Counted from the first letter of the stretch, positions 43,615 through 53,409 are shown. The stretch: 58,087 bases of DNA from Rhodospirillales bacterium (GCA_030744625.1 JASLQF010000032.1:1-58087); one strand, 5' to 3'. The notes: a model not told the origin generated them from the letters alone. A program made the numbers and translations.

Positions 43615-44238
43615 CTATTTCGCCAAAAACTTTTCAACCCCGGCAAAACCGGCGGCGCCGCTGGTCGCGAGACGGCGGGCGCCCTTCGCCGAAACCCCGC
43701 CCAGCGCGTACACCGGCAACGGGCTCAGCCGGCACCAGGCGGTGAAGCGCAGGGCGCCGATGGGCGTGGCTTGGGGATGACTCGCCGTAGGAAAAATCGG
43801 CGAGAGCAAGGCCGCGTCGGCCCCGATGGCCGCCGCCCGCCACAGCCCGGCGACGGAATGGGCCGCCGCCGTAACCGTCCAGTCGGGGCGCCGCCAACGG
43901 CGCCAGGCACCGGGGCCGCGGCGCCCCATCCATTCGGGAACGTGCCAGCCGTCGGCGCCCACCACGAAGGCCAGGCGCGGGTCGCCGCCAATCAGCAGCC
44001 GCACGTGAAGGCGCCGGCAGTGGGCCGCGAGCGCTCGCGCCAGGGGCTCCCTGTCCGGTACGTCGTAGTGACGCAGAATGACCGCGCTATGGCGGGGCAA
44101 GGCGGCAATGGCGGGGATCGGATCGGGCAGCCTATCGCTGTCCGTCATCATGATCAGCGGCGGAAGCCGGCATGCGTCGGCGCCTCGGTCATGACCACGC
44201 AAATTGAGCCGTCTCGCAACGTCTGTTAATCTGCTCAC
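43615..44238 (-). CDS. Thiamine phosphate synthase-like protein
   Basis: A 207-aa TIM-barrel protein of the ThiE/TenI superfamily. It starts with LPPLIMMTDSDRLPDP and shows ADAALLSPIFPTASHP and the phosphate loop VYALGGVSAKGARRL. It may condense the thiazole and pyrimidine halves of thiamine, or be a TenI-like relative; no other thiamine genes are near. The start is a GTG at 44238; ATG 44151 would also be possible. Confidence 0.8.
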   Translation of the reverse strand: MSRLTDVARRLNLRGHDRGADACRLPPLIMMTDSDRLPDPIPAIAALPRHSAVILRHYDVPDREPLARALAAHCRRLHVRLLIGGDPRLAFVVGADGWHVPEWMGRRGPGAWRRWRRPDWTVTAAAHSVAGLWRAAAIGADAALLSPIFPTASHPQATPIGALRFTAWCRLSPLPVYALGGVSAKGARRLATSGAAGFAGVEKFLAK

Positions 44239-44277
44239 CGGGCTCTAACTCTCCTCCGCGGTCTCACCACGACCTTC

Positions 44278-44979
44278 ATGGTAACGCAAATGGAACCGGA
44301 GACGGATATCGCCGCGAACCTGGCTGGCGTCATCGAACGTATTGCCGAAGCGGCGGCGGCGGCGGACCGCCCGCCCGGCGACGTTACCCTCGTTGCCGTC
44401 GGCAAGTCCCACCCGGCGGGCCGGGTGCGCGCCGCCCTGGAGGCGGGATACCGCGTCTTCGGCGAGAACCGCGTGCAAGAAGCAGAGGAGAAATGGCCGG
44501 ACCTCAAGGCCGCCTTTCCCGAGGCCCGGCTGCATCTGATCGGCCCCCTACAGTCCAACAAGGTCCACCGTGCCGTGGCCCTCTTCGACGTCATCGAATC
44601 CGTGGACCGGCCGAAGCTCGCCAGGAGCCTCGCCAGGGAGATGGAAACCACGGGCCGCCGCCCCGACTGTCTCATCCAAATCAATACCGGTGAAGAGCCG
44701 CAGAAGGCAGGCGTGCCGCCAGAAGACGCCGACGAGTTTATCGGAGTCTGCCGCGACGAACTCGCCCTGCCGGTGCGTGGCCTCATGTGCATTCCGCCGC
44801 TGCACGAGGAGCCGTCGCTTCATTTTGCGTTGCTTCGCGAGATTGCGCGGCGCAACGGTCTCGATGTTCTGAGCATGGGCATGAGCGCCGACTTCGAGAT
44901 CGCCATCCGCTTCGGCGCCACCCTGGTCAGGGTGGGCACCGCCATTTTCGGTCCGCGGCCGCCCCTCAATCGGGACTGA
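44278..44979 (+). CDS. YggS family PLP homeostasis protein
   Basis: A 233-aa PLP-binding protein of the YggS/PROSC family, needed for balance of vitamin B6 and amino acids. The PLP lysine is in LVAVGKSHPAG, then FGENRVQEAEEKW and the C-terminal GMSADFEIAIRFGATLVRVGTAIFG. It is divergent from the thiamine-type gene, and its end overlaps the convergent L,D-transpeptidase gene by 14 bp. Confidence 0.94.
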   Translation: MVTQMEPETDIAANLAGVIERIAEAAAAADRPPGDVTLVAVGKSHPAGRVRAALEAGYRVFGENRVQEAEEKWPDLKAAFPEARLHLIGPLQSNKVHRAVALFDVIESVDRPKLARSLAREMETTGRRPDCLIQINTGEEPQKAGVPPEDADEFIGVCRDELALPVRGLMCIPPLHEEPSLHFALLREIARRNGLDVLSMGMSADFEIAIRFGATLVRVGTAIFGPRPPLNRD

Positions 44980-45466
44980 CACGAAGCCGCGCCGCCGGAC
45001 CGCACTCCCCGAGAAGCGCCAGAAGGTCCTCCAAGGCAATCGCCACGCACCCTTCCGTCGGCGCGAAATCCGAGGTGGCGACGTGCAGGAATATGGCACT
45101 TCCGCGTCCCGCCACCACGGGCTGGTCGTTATGGCCGACGACAACGAGTACGTCATAGACCCCATCCTCGCGCCACAGGACTTCATGGCGGGCTTCGCAT
45201 GGCAGGTGAACCATCTGGTTGTAGCGAGAATCCGCGGGATCGTCGCACCAGCCGTCCAGCCTCGTCATGGGAGCGACCGGCAACCGGGTCGCCGGGGCCT
45301 CGACGCGATCGGGCCGGTAGATCACCCGGCGCAAGGCAAACACGCCCGCTGGCGTGGCGCCGTCTTGCTCGCGCTTGTCGTCGCGCACGCCGCCGCGACC
45401 CAGGGCGCAACGGACCGACCGCTCCCGCCACGACAGAACGCCGCTCGGCCGTGCCAGAATCTCCAT
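44966..45466 (-). CDS. L,D-transpeptidase (YkuD domain) family protein
   Basis: A 166-aa protein with a compact YkuD-like domain. The family active-site pattern appears as FLHVATSDFAPTEGCVAI, with the catalytic Cys in EGCV and the conserved His upstream. It may make or edit peptidoglycan cross-links. No signal peptide is evident from the predicted start, which is odd for a periplasmic enzyme; the annotated start may be wrong. Confidence 0.85.
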   Translation of the reverse strand: MEILARPSGVLSWRERSVRCALGRGGVRDDKREQDGATPAGVFALRRVIYRPDRVEAPATRLPVAPMTRLDGWCDDPADSRYNQMVHLPCEARHEVLWREDGVYDVLVVVGHNDQPVVAGRGSAIFLHVATSDFAPTEGCVAIALEDLLALLGECGPAARLRVSPD

Positions 45467-45505
45467 GAACTTGTTATAGAGAATATGGGGGATGCCCCCA
45501 ACGAT

Positions 45506-46468
45506 TCAGTTCGTGAGGCTGACCGTCGGCGGTGTCATGCGCGCCAGCTCGGCGCTTCCCTGGTACTTGGCGAGAGCCGACAGCATGACCTCCGAAAACC
45601 AACCGCCTTGGGGCGCCAACGCGCCGGCTGGCGGTCGGGCGCCCTCCCCGGCCTCGGCGTGGGTGGCTTTCGGCGACTCGGGCGTGGCGCTGGCCACGCG
45701 CTGTTGAATGGCCGCGAAGGCATCCGCCTCCTTTTCCGATTCACGTAGCAAAGCCGCCATCGTGTCGCTTGGCGTGGTGACCGGATTACTGGCGGCGGCG
45801 GCGGCGAGGGGGGCACTACTTGGCGAAGGAAGAATGGTGCTGCCTCCTGGCGCCGCCGGTTCTCCGATGGCGCCCTCCGACAGAAAGCTCCGATTGGACG
45901 GTAACAGAGCACGCTGCGCATGGATGGGCGACGAGACGGGTTGCGGTGCGTCAGTCGCCGTGTCCTGGGCAAGCGGCGCGAGAGCGAGTTCTTTGACGGG
46001 AGCCGGCAGGGGGCTCGTCCAAGGGTTGACGATATCGGGCTCGGCCAGGGTGCCGCCCGCCCCCGTTTCGAAGTCGGCCTCGGGAACGGCCTCCGCCGTC
46101 GCGGTGCCGTCGTCATCGGCGCCGTCGTCGGTGAAAAACGCCATCACGTGTTCACCCACGTCCTTGCCGGTGGTCTCCTCGAAGATGATGTTGACCACCG
46201 AGGCGAGGGCTCCGATCGGCCCCCCGAACAGGGTACTGCCGGCAAACCTCGAGCCGTGATCCAGGGTATCGCCGGTCAGGTCGCGGTAAATGGTCGACAC
46301 AACGGGAATGTGCTGGAGGGGGTTGATGATGTCGAGGAAGTCGAAAAAGGTAAAGCCGTCATCGCCGAACGGTTGGAAACCACCATCGCCCGATGGCGAA
46401 GCGCCTTCCTCCGTCCCTGCCGGCAGGAGGGCCAGTTGTGTGGATCCAACGACAGATGTTTCGTTCAT
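45506..46468 (-). CDS. Protein of unknown function with conserved N-terminal region (320 aa)
   Basis: I do not recognise a named family. Residues about 40-112 (FFDFLDIINPLQHIPVVSTI, then LFGGPIGALASVVNIIFEETTG) look conserved and partly hydrophobic. The middle 130 residues are disordered and rich in Ala, Pro, Ser and Glu. The last 30 (GGWFSEVMLSALAKYQGSAEL) look structured. No signal peptide is seen. It lies between an L,D-transpeptidase gene and ribA, transcribed on the same strand. A role at the membrane is only a guess. Confidence 0.7.
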   Translation of the reverse strand: MNETSVVGSTQLALLPAGTEEGASPSGDGGFQPFGDDGFTFFDFLDIINPLQHIPVVSTIYRDLTGDTLDHGSRFAGSTLFGGPIGALASVVNIIFEETTGKDVGEHVMAFFTDDGADDDGTATAEAVPEADFETGAGGTLAEPDIVNPWTSPLPAPVKELALAPLAQDTATDAPQPVSSPIHAQRALLPSNRSFLSEGAIGEPAAPGGSTILPSPSSAPLAAAAASNPVTTPSDTMAALLRESEKEADAFAAIQQRVASATPESPKATHAEAGEGARPPAGALAPQGGWFSEVMLSALAKYQGSAELARMTPPTVSLTN

Positions 46469-46546
46469 GAAACTTTCATTTCCCTCACAAGCAAGGTTTG
46501 CGTTGCAAGCCCAGTGCCAGGATTAAATGGTGTAAAAACAGTGTGT

Positions 46547-46577
46547 TACAGAGAAAGAAGGAGCCCCGGAGGGCTCC
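46547..46577 (-). terminator. Intrinsic terminator of ribA
   Basis: On the minus strand GGAGCCC, a 4-nt loop and GGGCTCC are followed by TTCTTTCTCT, starting 48 bp after the ribA stop. A stem plus pyrimidine run fits a Rho-independent terminator. Confidence 0.7.
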
Positions 46578-46625
46578 GCGCGGCAAATTCTGCCGGATCG
46601 CCCCGCGGCCGTCGGGCGCCACCCG

Positions 46626-47774
46626 CTAAAAGAGATGGCCGCCGCGCGCCGCCTTGGCGCGAAGATAGGCTTCGTTGTGCTTGTTGGACGGAAAGGCGTG
46701 CTGTACCCGCTCTTCGACGACGATGCCGTAACGTGACAGCGCATCGACCTTATCCGGATTGTTGGTTAACAGCCGCACGCGGTTGAAACCCAGATGGCGC
46801 AACATCCGCGCGGCGGGCAGATAAACCCGCTCGTCGGCGTCGAAGCCCAATTGCTGGTTGGCGTCCATGGTGTCGAACCCGCGGTCCTGAAGCTCGTAGG
46901 CGTGGAGCTTGTTGACCAGGCCGATGCCGCGACCTTCTTGCGCCAAGTAAAGGAGGATACCGCCACCGGCCCGGGCGATCTCATCGATGGCGCCGCGTAG
47001 CTGGTCGCCGCAGTCGCAGCGCAGGCTGCCCAGGAGATCGCCTGTAAAGCACTCGGAATGAAGACGCGCCAGCGCCGGGCGAGTGGGATCGGGCTCGCCG
47101 ATGATTATGGCCAAATGTTCGAGGCCGCCATCGAGGGGGCGATAGGCGACGATGCGCGTGTCCTGCGCTTCGAGGAGCGGCACCCTCGCCTCGCCGACGG
47201 CGCGCAAGGTGCGGGCCGACGTGATTTCGTATTGGAAGATGTCGCCGGCATCCACTTGCAGCAGATCGTGGCGGGCGGCCCAGGCGGCGCGATCGTCGGC
47301 GTCGGCGTTCGTCAGCCGCACCGTTACCGCCGCCGGCAACAGCCGCGCCAGCTTGGTCAAGGCTACCGCCGCGCTGTCGCAGCCGTGCAACGCGGCCTCG
47401 GCGGGGTGCAGACCCATGAAGTGCGGCCTCTGGAGATCGGACAGTGGATCGGCCAGTTCGCGGATTTGCGGCGCCGTCAGAGGTTCCGGCGCGGTGAGGG
47501 TGACGACCTTTGCCGCGTAAGCCCCCAAGGACAGGACCGCGGCGCGCCGCGAGGTAATTGCCAACACCGGCACCGACCCGCCGAGCGTCGCCAGCCTCGT
47601 CAAGTCTTCGGCAGTGACGGCTTCGGCGGCTTCGGCGAGCACCGCTTCGCCGCCGCCGCCGGAGAGCACGACCATCCGTCCCCGCCGCAGTTCGGAGACG
47701 GCGCGGTCCACCGCCAGGAGCGTAACCGGCTCGCGCGAGGCGGGCATGGAAATGTGTGTATAGCCGTCTGTCAT
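46626..47774 (-). CDS. ribA: GTP cyclohydrolase II with degenerate RibB-like N-terminus
   Basis: The C-terminal half (about 195-375) is RibA, which opens GTP in riboflavin synthesis. The zinc cysteines are in SECFTGDLLGSLRCDCG, with LYLAQEGRGIGLVNKL and LLTNNPDKV. The N-terminal half resembles DHBP synthase (RibB). Where RibB has its acidic catalytic loop (DDEDRENEGD-like), this protein reads VLSGGGGEAVLAEAAE, so that activity is probably lost. A hairpin terminator follows. Confidence 0.92.
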   Translation of the reverse strand: MTDGYTHISMPASREPVTLLAVDRAVSELRRGRMVVLSGGGGEAVLAEAAEAVTAEDLTRLATLGGSVPVLAITSRRAAVLSLGAYAAKVVTLTAPEPLTAPQIRELADPLSDLQRPHFMGLHPAEAALHGCDSAAVALTKLARLLPAAVTVRLTNADADDRAAWAARHDLLQVDAGDIFQYEITSARTLRAVGEARVPLLEAQDTRIVAYRPLDGGLEHLAIIIGEPDPTRPALARLHSECFTGDLLGSLRCDCGDQLRGAIDEIARAGGGILLYLAQEGRGIGLVNKLHAYELQDRGFDTMDANQQLGFDADERVYLPAARMLRHLGFNRVRLLTNNPDKVDALSRYGIVVEERVQHAFPSNKHNEAYLRAKAARGGHLF

Positions 47775-48049
47775 GGCGACAGCGTCGCGGAGAGCGTCGG
47801 TTCCGCGCCTCTCCTTCCACCGATGCGGCGACCCGTGGGAACCAAGATTCTCTAGGGTTTACGCCGGTCCCCGAATGGTCGCCGTGACAATACATTCTGC
47901 GCGCCCCTTGTGGAAGCGCCGATCGGTCCTCGTGCCTGTCCGCCTTCCAGAGTCAAGGGCGCAGGAGGGACGTGAAACTGGAAGATTTCAATAATTTGCT
48001 ATACCGTTGCCCATCCTGACCGGGCGGCGGAGACACGAAGTAATAAGTT

Positions 48050-48739
48050 ATGACCAACGGCAAGCGCATCCTTATCGTCGAAGACGACGACACCCTCCGC
48101 CAGATGCTCTGCGAGCAGCTGCAACTGCACGAGGAGTTTGTCAGCGTCGAATCCCCTACCGGAGTCGATGCCCTCGAGAAGGTCAAGTCGGGTTATTTCG
48201 ACGTCATCATTCTTGACGTCGGCCTCCCCGACATGGACGGCCGTGAAGTCTGCCGGCTCATGCGCCGCAATGGGGTCAAGTCGCCCATCATCATGCTGAC
48301 CGGCGCCGATACGGATGCCGACACCATCCTCGGCCTCGACGCCGGCGCCAATGATTACATCACCAAGCCTTTCCGCATCGGCGTGCTCTTGGCGCGTCTT
48401 CGCGCCCATATCCGTCAGCACGAGCGCAGCGACGACGCGGTGTTCACCATCGGACACTACACGTTCCAACCGGGAAACAAGCTGCTGCTCGACGAGGAAG
48501 CCAACAAGAAGGTCCGCCTCACCGACAAGGAAGCGGCGATTCTCAAATATCTGTACCGCGCCGGTTCGCGCGTGGTCGGGCGCGACGTGCTGCTCGACGA
48601 GGTTTGGGGCTACAACGCCGGCGTCACCACCCACACGCTGGAGACCCACGTATACCGGCTGCGCCAGAAGATCGAACGGGACCCGTCGAGCGCCGAAATC
48701 CTGGTCACCGAACCCGGCGGCTACCGGCTGGTCCCCTGA
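48050..48739 (+). CDS. OmpR-family two-component response regulator
   Basis: A 229-aa regulator with an N-terminal receiver and a C-terminal winged helix. The acidic pocket is in ILIVEDDD, the phosphorylated Asp is in VIILDVGLPDMDG, the Thr is in IIMLTGAD and the Lys is in YITKPF. The DNA-binding part ends LETHVYRLRQKIERDPSS. No histidine kinase is adjacent, so it appears orphan here. It is divergent from ribA. Confidence 0.93.
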   Translation: MTNGKRILIVEDDDTLRQMLCEQLQLHEEFVSVESPTGVDALEKVKSGYFDVIILDVGLPDMDGREVCRLMRRNGVKSPIIMLTGADTDADTILGLDAGANDYITKPFRIGVLLARLRAHIRQHERSDDAVFTIGHYTFQPGNKLLLDEEANKKVRLTDKEAAILKYLYRAGSRVVGRDVLLDEVWGYNAGVTTHTLETHVYRLRQKIERDPSSAEILVTEPGGYRLVP

Positions 48740-48769
48740 ATCTTTCGGGGTCGCCGTTGGCCCGCGGTC

Positions 48770-49492
48770 TCAGCGGTCGGGTTCTTTCAGCTCCCTGGGA
48801 TCGGCGAAACGGAACAGATCGGGGTTCAAATCGTGCCCGGAACGGATGCCGAGCAGCGAGATGGTGGTTTCTATCCCCTGGGCGTCGACGACAATCCACT
48901 TTTTCAGGGCCAGGGGCCGGTCCCTGAAAACCAGGGTTATGTTCCCTTCCTGCGGGTCATCGGTCTTGACCAGGCTGAGCCTCAGGGCACCGCGTCGGCG
49001 CTCGAAGCCGGTAACGGTGATTTCGCCGCCAAATTCGATTCCTTCGCTCACGAAATAGCCGGCGGGCGTGGCATCGATCGACAGGAAACTCACCTGTTCG
49101 AGTTCCTTGTCATAGTAAATCAGCGAGCTCCCGGCGCTGACCATGAGGACCGGAACGGGGGGGTCGTATTCGATACGCAGTTTGCCGGGACGGGAAATGA
49201 AGATGCTGCCCTCGGCGTAAGCGCCGCTCGAGGTGACCTGCAGGAAACGCGCCTGCAACGTGGTCATGGCGTTGAGATAGTCCTTGACGCGCGCCACGTC
49301 GGCCTTGGCGGAAGTGCTCAACGCCGCCGCCGTGGCGGCGCCGGCCGGGAATGCCGCCACGGTGAGCGCCACAATTACCGAAATGACTGCCGCGGCGCGC
49401 AGCAGACCGGCTGCCCAAGCGGCGCTAACCCTGCCCGCCTCCCACCAGAACCTCGCGGCGGCCCACCCGGTCGGCCTTGCTGACGACGCCAT
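48770..49492 (-). CDS. lolA: Outer membrane lipoprotein carrier protein LolA
   Basis: LolA carries lipoproteins through the periplasm to LolB. The mature part starts near [20 protein letters not shown] and contains [30 protein letters not shown], typical of the family. The signal is [23 protein letters not shown]. The start is uncertain. ATG 49492 gives a 240-aa precursor with a long N-region overlapping the ftsK end by 68 bp; a CTG in front of the hydrophobic core would give a more usual signal peptide. Confidence 0.88.
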   Translation of the reverse strand: MASSARPTGWAAARFWWEAGRVSAAWAAGLLRAAAVISVIVALTVAAFPAGAATAAALSTSAKADVARVKDYLNAMTTLQARFLQVTSSGAYAEGSIFISRPGKLRIEYDPPVPVLMVSAGSSLIYYDKELEQVSFLSIDATPAGYFVSEGIEFGGEITVTGFERRRGALRLSLVKTDDPQEGNITLVFRDRPLALKKWIVVDAQGIETTISLLGIRSGHDLNPDLFRFADPRELKEPDR

Positions 49493-51827
49493 CGACCTCC
49501 ATCCTTTCGACGATTCGCGCGGCACGATTGTAGCCGATCTGCAGGTGCCGCTGAATAAAGCTGGTGGAAGCCTTTCCCTCGCGCGCCACAAGGGCCACGG
49601 CCTCCTCGTAAAGGGGCTCGCCCGAGGGGCCGCCCTGCGGCGCCTCGAAGGCGGTCTCGTCCTGCTCCTCGGTGACGGTGTCGAGGTATGAGGGCTCGCC
49701 CTGGGACCTGAGGAAACTGGCCACGCGCTCGACCTCGTCATCGGAGACGAACGGGCCGTGCACCCGCGAGATGCGTCCGCCGCCGGCCATGTACAGCATG
49801 TCGCCCTGGCCGAGAAGGCGGTCGGCGCCCTGCTCGCCGAGAATGGTGCGGCTGTCGATCTTGGAGGTGACCTGGAAACTGACGCGGGTCGGGAAGTTGG
49901 CCTTGATGGTGCCGGTGATAACGTCCACCGAGGGGCGTTGCGTGGCCATGATGAGGTGAATGCCGGCGGCCCGCGCCATCTGCGAAAGCCTTTGTACCGC
50001 CGCCTCGATCTCCTTGCCGGCGACCAGCATGAGGTCCGCCATCTCGTCGACGACGACGACGATGAAGGGCAGCGCCTCCATGCTCAGCGGTAAGTCCTCG
50101 AACACCGGTTTGCCGGTTTCCGGGTCGAACCCGGTCTGCACGCGGCGGCTCAGGGGCTCGCCCTTCTTGCGGGCCTCGGCCAGGCGGGCGTTGTAGCCGG
50201 CGATATTGCGCACGCCGAGTTGGGACATGAGGCGGTAGCGCTCCTCCATCTCGCGAACCGTCCACTTGAGCGCCACGACCGCCTTGCCGGGCTCGGTGAC
50301 CACCGGGCACAAGAGGTGCGGAATGCCCTCGTAGACCGAAAGCTCCAGCATCTTGGGATCGATCATGATGAACTTGCAGACATCCGGGCGCAGTTGATAG
50401 AGCAGCGCAAGTACCATGGTGTTGAGGGCCACCGATTTGCCCGACCCGGTGGTCCCGGCGACCAGCAAATGAGGCATGCGCGCCAGGTCCACGACCACGG
50501 GCGCGCCGCCGAGATCCTTGCCCAGCGCCAGCTTCATCTTGCCGGCGCTGCGCTCCAGATCGTCGGATGCCAGCAACTCGCGGAGGTGAACCGTCTCCCG
50601 CCTGGCGTTGGGCAACTCGATGCCGATGACGTTGCGCCCGGCGATGACGGCGACGCGCACCGAGACGGCGCTCATGGAACGCGCGATGTCGTCCGACAGG
50701 CCGATCACCCGCGCCGACTTGGTGCCGGGCGCCGGCTCCAGCTCGTAGAGGGTGACCACCGGGCCCGGGCGCACCTTCGTGATCGTGCCCCTGACTCCGA
50801 AATCCTCGAGCACCGATTCCAGAAGGCGCGCGTTCTGCTCCAGGGCGTCGGTGCCCATCTCCTTGTCGTTGGCGGCCTTCGGCGGCAGCTCCAAAAGATC
50901 GAGCGGAGGTTGCCGGTATTCGTCGGCGGGGGCCAGGTCGAAAGCACCCTGGCGTTGGGCCTTGGCGCGGCGCCCCGGTTTGGTCTTCGGCGCCCGCGGC
51001 GCCACCAATCGGCTCGTCGCCTGGACCGGGATATCCCCGTGCGGCTCCAGGTCCATGGCTTCCCCGGCACCCCCGGCATCTGCTACATCCGCGGCGCCCC
51101 CCCCGGTAATCGGCGGCTCGACACGGCGGCGCCGGGCGGCGGCCCGGTCGGCCACCCCGTCGGCCACCCCGTCGGCCACCCCGTGGCACCAGTCCAGGGC
51201 CCGCCTGAAAAGGGCAACCGCCCGCGCCACGGCGCGCCCCATGCTTCGCCACTCGGCCCACGAAAGGCCCAGCGCGGCGAACAGGGCGGCGGCCCCCGGC
51301 AGCGCGGCGGCAAGGCCGATGACCCACGTCTCGGTGTTGGCGGAGAGCCCCCGCGCCAAGCCGGCAAGGTACTCGAGCAGGAGCGTACCGGCGACGCCGC
51401 CGAGGCCCGTCGCCAACTGCCACGATTGGGGTGCCGGCAAGGTGCCGAGGCCGATGGCGATGAAGGTCACGGCGGCGGCCATTGCCAGCAGCCGCCCCCA
51501 CAGGATCGATACGCCCCGCTTGTTGGCGATGCGCCAGCCCCACGCGGTCAGCACCAGGGCGGGCAGCGCCCCGGCCAGACCGAAGGCCTGCAGCGCCAGG
51601 TCGGCGGCATAGGCGCCGGGCCGCCCCAGCAAATTGCGCGGCACGCCGTCGGTGGCGCTGTTGAGAGAGACGTCGGTGGGCGTGTAGCTGAACAGCGCCA
51701 GGGCGAACGCGAAGGCGCAGGCGAGCACGACGATGGCGACAATTTCCGCCATTCGCCGTCTCAGGAACTCCACCGCCCCCTTGGGCAGGACGGAGCCGCC
51801 CCCGCCGGTGGTCACACTGCGGCCCAT
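49425..51827 (-). CDS. ftsK: DNA translocase FtsK
   Basis: FtsK (800 aa) couples chromosome dimer resolution to division. The N-terminal membrane domain has four hydrophobic helices (about 25-180). A linker of about 120 residues follows, then the motor with Walker [18 protein letters not shown] and Walker [14 protein letters not shown]. The C-terminal gamma domain ([21 protein letters not shown]) recognises KOPS. The linker contains a short GVAD repeat. lolA overlaps its 3' end. Confidence 0.96.
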   Translation of the reverse strand: MGRSVTTGGGGSVLPKGAVEFLRRRMAEIVAIVVLACAFAFALALFSYTPTDVSLNSATDGVPRNLLGRPGAYAADLALQAFGLAGALPALVLTAWGWRIANKRGVSILWGRLLAMAAAVTFIAIGLGTLPAPQSWQLATGLGGVAGTLLLEYLAGLARGLSANTETWVIGLAAALPGAAALFAALGLSWAEWRSMGRAVARAVALFRRALDWCHGVADGVADGVADRAAARRRRVEPPITGGGAADVADAGGAGEAMDLEPHGDIPVQATSRLVAPRAPKTKPGRRAKAQRQGAFDLAPADEYRQPPLDLLELPPKAANDKEMGTDALEQNARLLESVLEDFGVRGTITKVRPGPVVTLYELEPAPGTKSARVIGLSDDIARSMSAVSVRVAVIAGRNVIGIELPNARRETVHLRELLASDDLERSAGKMKLALGKDLGGAPVVVDLARMPHLLVAGTTGSGKSVALNTMVLALLYQLRPDVCKFIMIDPKMLELSVYEGIPHLLCPVVTEPGKAVVALKWTVREMEERYRLMSQLGVRNIAGYNARLAEARKKGEPLSRRVQTGFDPETGKPVFEDLPLSMEALPFIVVVVDEMADLMLVAGKEIEAAVQRLSQMARAAGIHLIMATQRPSVDVITGTIKANFPTRVSFQVTSKIDSRTILGEQGADRLLGQGDMLYMAGGGRISRVHGPFVSDDEVERVASFLRSQGEPSYLDTVTEEQDETAFEAPQGGPSGEPLYEEAVALVAREGKASTSFIQRHLQIGYNRAARIVERMEVDGVVSKADRVGRREVLVGGGQG
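51147..51182 (-). repeat. Three 12-bp tandem repeats in the ftsK linker
   Basis: The unit GTCGGCCACCCC is repeated three times without mismatch and codes for GVAD x3 on the minus strand. It sits in the variable linker of FtsK and could change copy number by slippage without breaking the frame. Confidence 0.85.
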
Positions 51828-51857
51828 GCCGAAGTTCTATAATATGAAGATTTACAA

Positions 51858-51882
51858 GACCTTAATGAGCGACCTTAAGGTC
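51858..51882. promoter_or_regulatory. Direct repeat and palindrome upstream of ftsK
   Basis: GACCTTAA occurs at 51858-51865 and 51871-51878, 13 bp apart. The second copy is part of the perfect palindrome GACCTTAAGGTC (51871-51882). They lie 31-55 bp before the ftsK start. The TTAA pairs recall CtrA half-sites, but the spacing (9 instead of 7) does not match. Confidence 0.4.
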
Positions 51883-51898
51883 ATGGCGCGGGGCGGCG

Positions 51899-53227
51899 TC
51901 AAAACATCTGGGAGCCGCGGCCGAACTCGGGGTAGGCCTCCATGCCCAGTTCCGCCCGGTCGAGGCCCATTTCCTCTTCCTCCTCGCTGACCCTGACGCC
52001 GATGGTGTGCTTGAGGACCAGCCACAAGGCGGCGCTGGCGGCGGCGACGGAGGCGCCGATGGCGGCGACACCGACGGCCTGGGTAGAGAAGCTGGCCTCG
52101 GCGTTGGTGAAGGGAACCGCCATGGTTCCCCAGATGCCGGCGACCAGGTGGGCGGATACGGCGCCCACCACGTCGTCGACGCGCAGGCGGTCGAAGAGCG
52201 GCACGAAGACCACGACCAGGATGCCGCCGACGGCGCCGATGCCGAACGCCGCGCCCAGGCTCGGCGTGTGGGGAGCGGCGGTAATGCTGACCAGCCCGGC
52301 GATGGCGCCGTTGAGGGCGAAGCTCAGATCGGCCTTTTTGTAAATGAGTTGAGTGGCGGCCATGGCGGCGAGCACGCCGCCGGCGGCGGCCATGTTGGTG
52401 TTGACGTAGACGGTGGCGATGGCGATGGCGTCGGTTGCCGTGCCCAGGGCCAGTTGCGAGCCGCCGTTGAACCCGAACCACCCCAGCCACAGGATGAAGG
52501 TTCCGAGGGTCGCCAACGGCAGGTTGGCGCCGGGCAGCGGCAAGACCCGTCCGGCGTGGTCGTACTTTCCCTTGCGCGCGCCGACGATGACGGCGCCCGT
52601 CAATGCCGCCCAACCGCCCGTCGAATGAACGATGGTGGAGCCGGCGAAGTCGGCGAAACCCATCTCCGCCAACCAGCCGCCGCCCCACAGCCAGGCGCCC
52701 TGGATGGGATAGACGATGGCGGTGAGAAAAACGACGAACACGAAAAACGTCCACACCTTGACGCGTTCGGCCAGGGCGCCGGATACGATGGAGGCGGCGG
52801 TGGCCACGAACACCATTTGGAAAAACCAGTCAGATTGGGCCGCGTAGCCGGCCTCGAAGTTTCCCTTGAGCGCCTCGGAGTCGTCGGCGCTCCACCACGA
52901 GAGCGAGCCGGCAAAGCCGCCGTCGACACCGTCGTACATGAGGTTGTAGCCGACCAAGAAGTACATGAGGCCGGCGATGGAATAGAGGGCGACGTTCTTG
53001 AGACAGATGGCGGCGGTGTTCTTGGAGCGCACCAGCCCCGATTCGAGCATGGCGAAGCCGGCGGCCATCCACATGACCAGGAAGCCGTGCATGAGGAAGG
53101 AGAGGGTGTTGAAGATGTACTGGGTTTCCGTGACCTCGGCGGCCATCGTCGGCGTCGCCGTCAACGCCGCCGCCATACCGCCCGCCGCCGCGCCGGCCCG
53201 CGCCCATCTGGTTGCCGTCCGTGCCAT
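51899..53227 (-). CDS. amt: Ammonium transporter (Amt family)
   Basis: A 442-aa ammonium channel with a cleavable signal (about 1-30, ending TPTMAA) and about 11 membrane helices. Family segments are FMLVWMAAGFAMLESGLVRSKN-like (here HGFLVMWMAAGFAMLESG), STIVHSTGGWAALTGA and LWLGWFGFNGGSQLA. I chose the start MARTATRW. It lacks an adjacent glnK, which usually accompanies amt. It is divergent from the ubiquinone hydroxylase gene. Confidence 0.94.
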   Translation of the reverse strand: MARTATRWARAGAAAGGMAAALTATPTMAAEVTETQYIFNTLSFLMHGFLVMWMAAGFAMLESGLVRSKNTAAICLKNVALYSIAGLMYFLVGYNLMYDGVDGGFAGSLSWWSADDSEALKGNFEAGYAAQSDWFFQMVFVATAASIVSGALAERVKVWTFFVFVVFLTAIVYPIQGAWLWGGGWLAEMGFADFAGSTIVHSTGGWAALTGAVIVGARKGKYDHAGRVLPLPGANLPLATLGTFILWLGWFGFNGGSQLALGTATDAIAIATVYVNTNMAAAGGVLAAMAATQLIYKKADLSFALNGAIAGLVSITAAPHTPSLGAAFGIGAVGGILVVVFVPLFDRLRVDDVVGAVSAHLVAGIWGTMAVPFTNAEASFSTQAVGVAAIGASVAAASAALWLVLKHTIGVRVSEEEEEMGLDRAELGMEAYPEFGRGSQMF

Positions 53228-53409
53228 GGGTCCTCCTTCTCCGACGCTTCGCGCCCGTCCTGTGCCATTGCGATACTCACGAACCATGCCAGCTCGGGAG
53301 AAGAAGGTGAAATATTCAATAGTTCAATAGCTTACATACGTTTATTCAGGCGACACTCGAACGTCGTACCGGGGGCATCTGTTCAAATTATAGGCAGCTA
53401 CTGAGGGTC

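Noticed and set aside
51147..51182. CRISPR-like array
   Set aside because: The short contiguous 12-bp units have no spacers and are coding; no CRISPR array was seen in the window.
50220..51842. 540-aa plus-strand frame over ftsK
   Set aside because: Antisense to ftsK with intact Walker motifs.
52007..53404. 465-aa plus-strand frame over amt
   Set aside because: Antisense to a complete ammonium transporter; low complexity in Gly, Asp and His.
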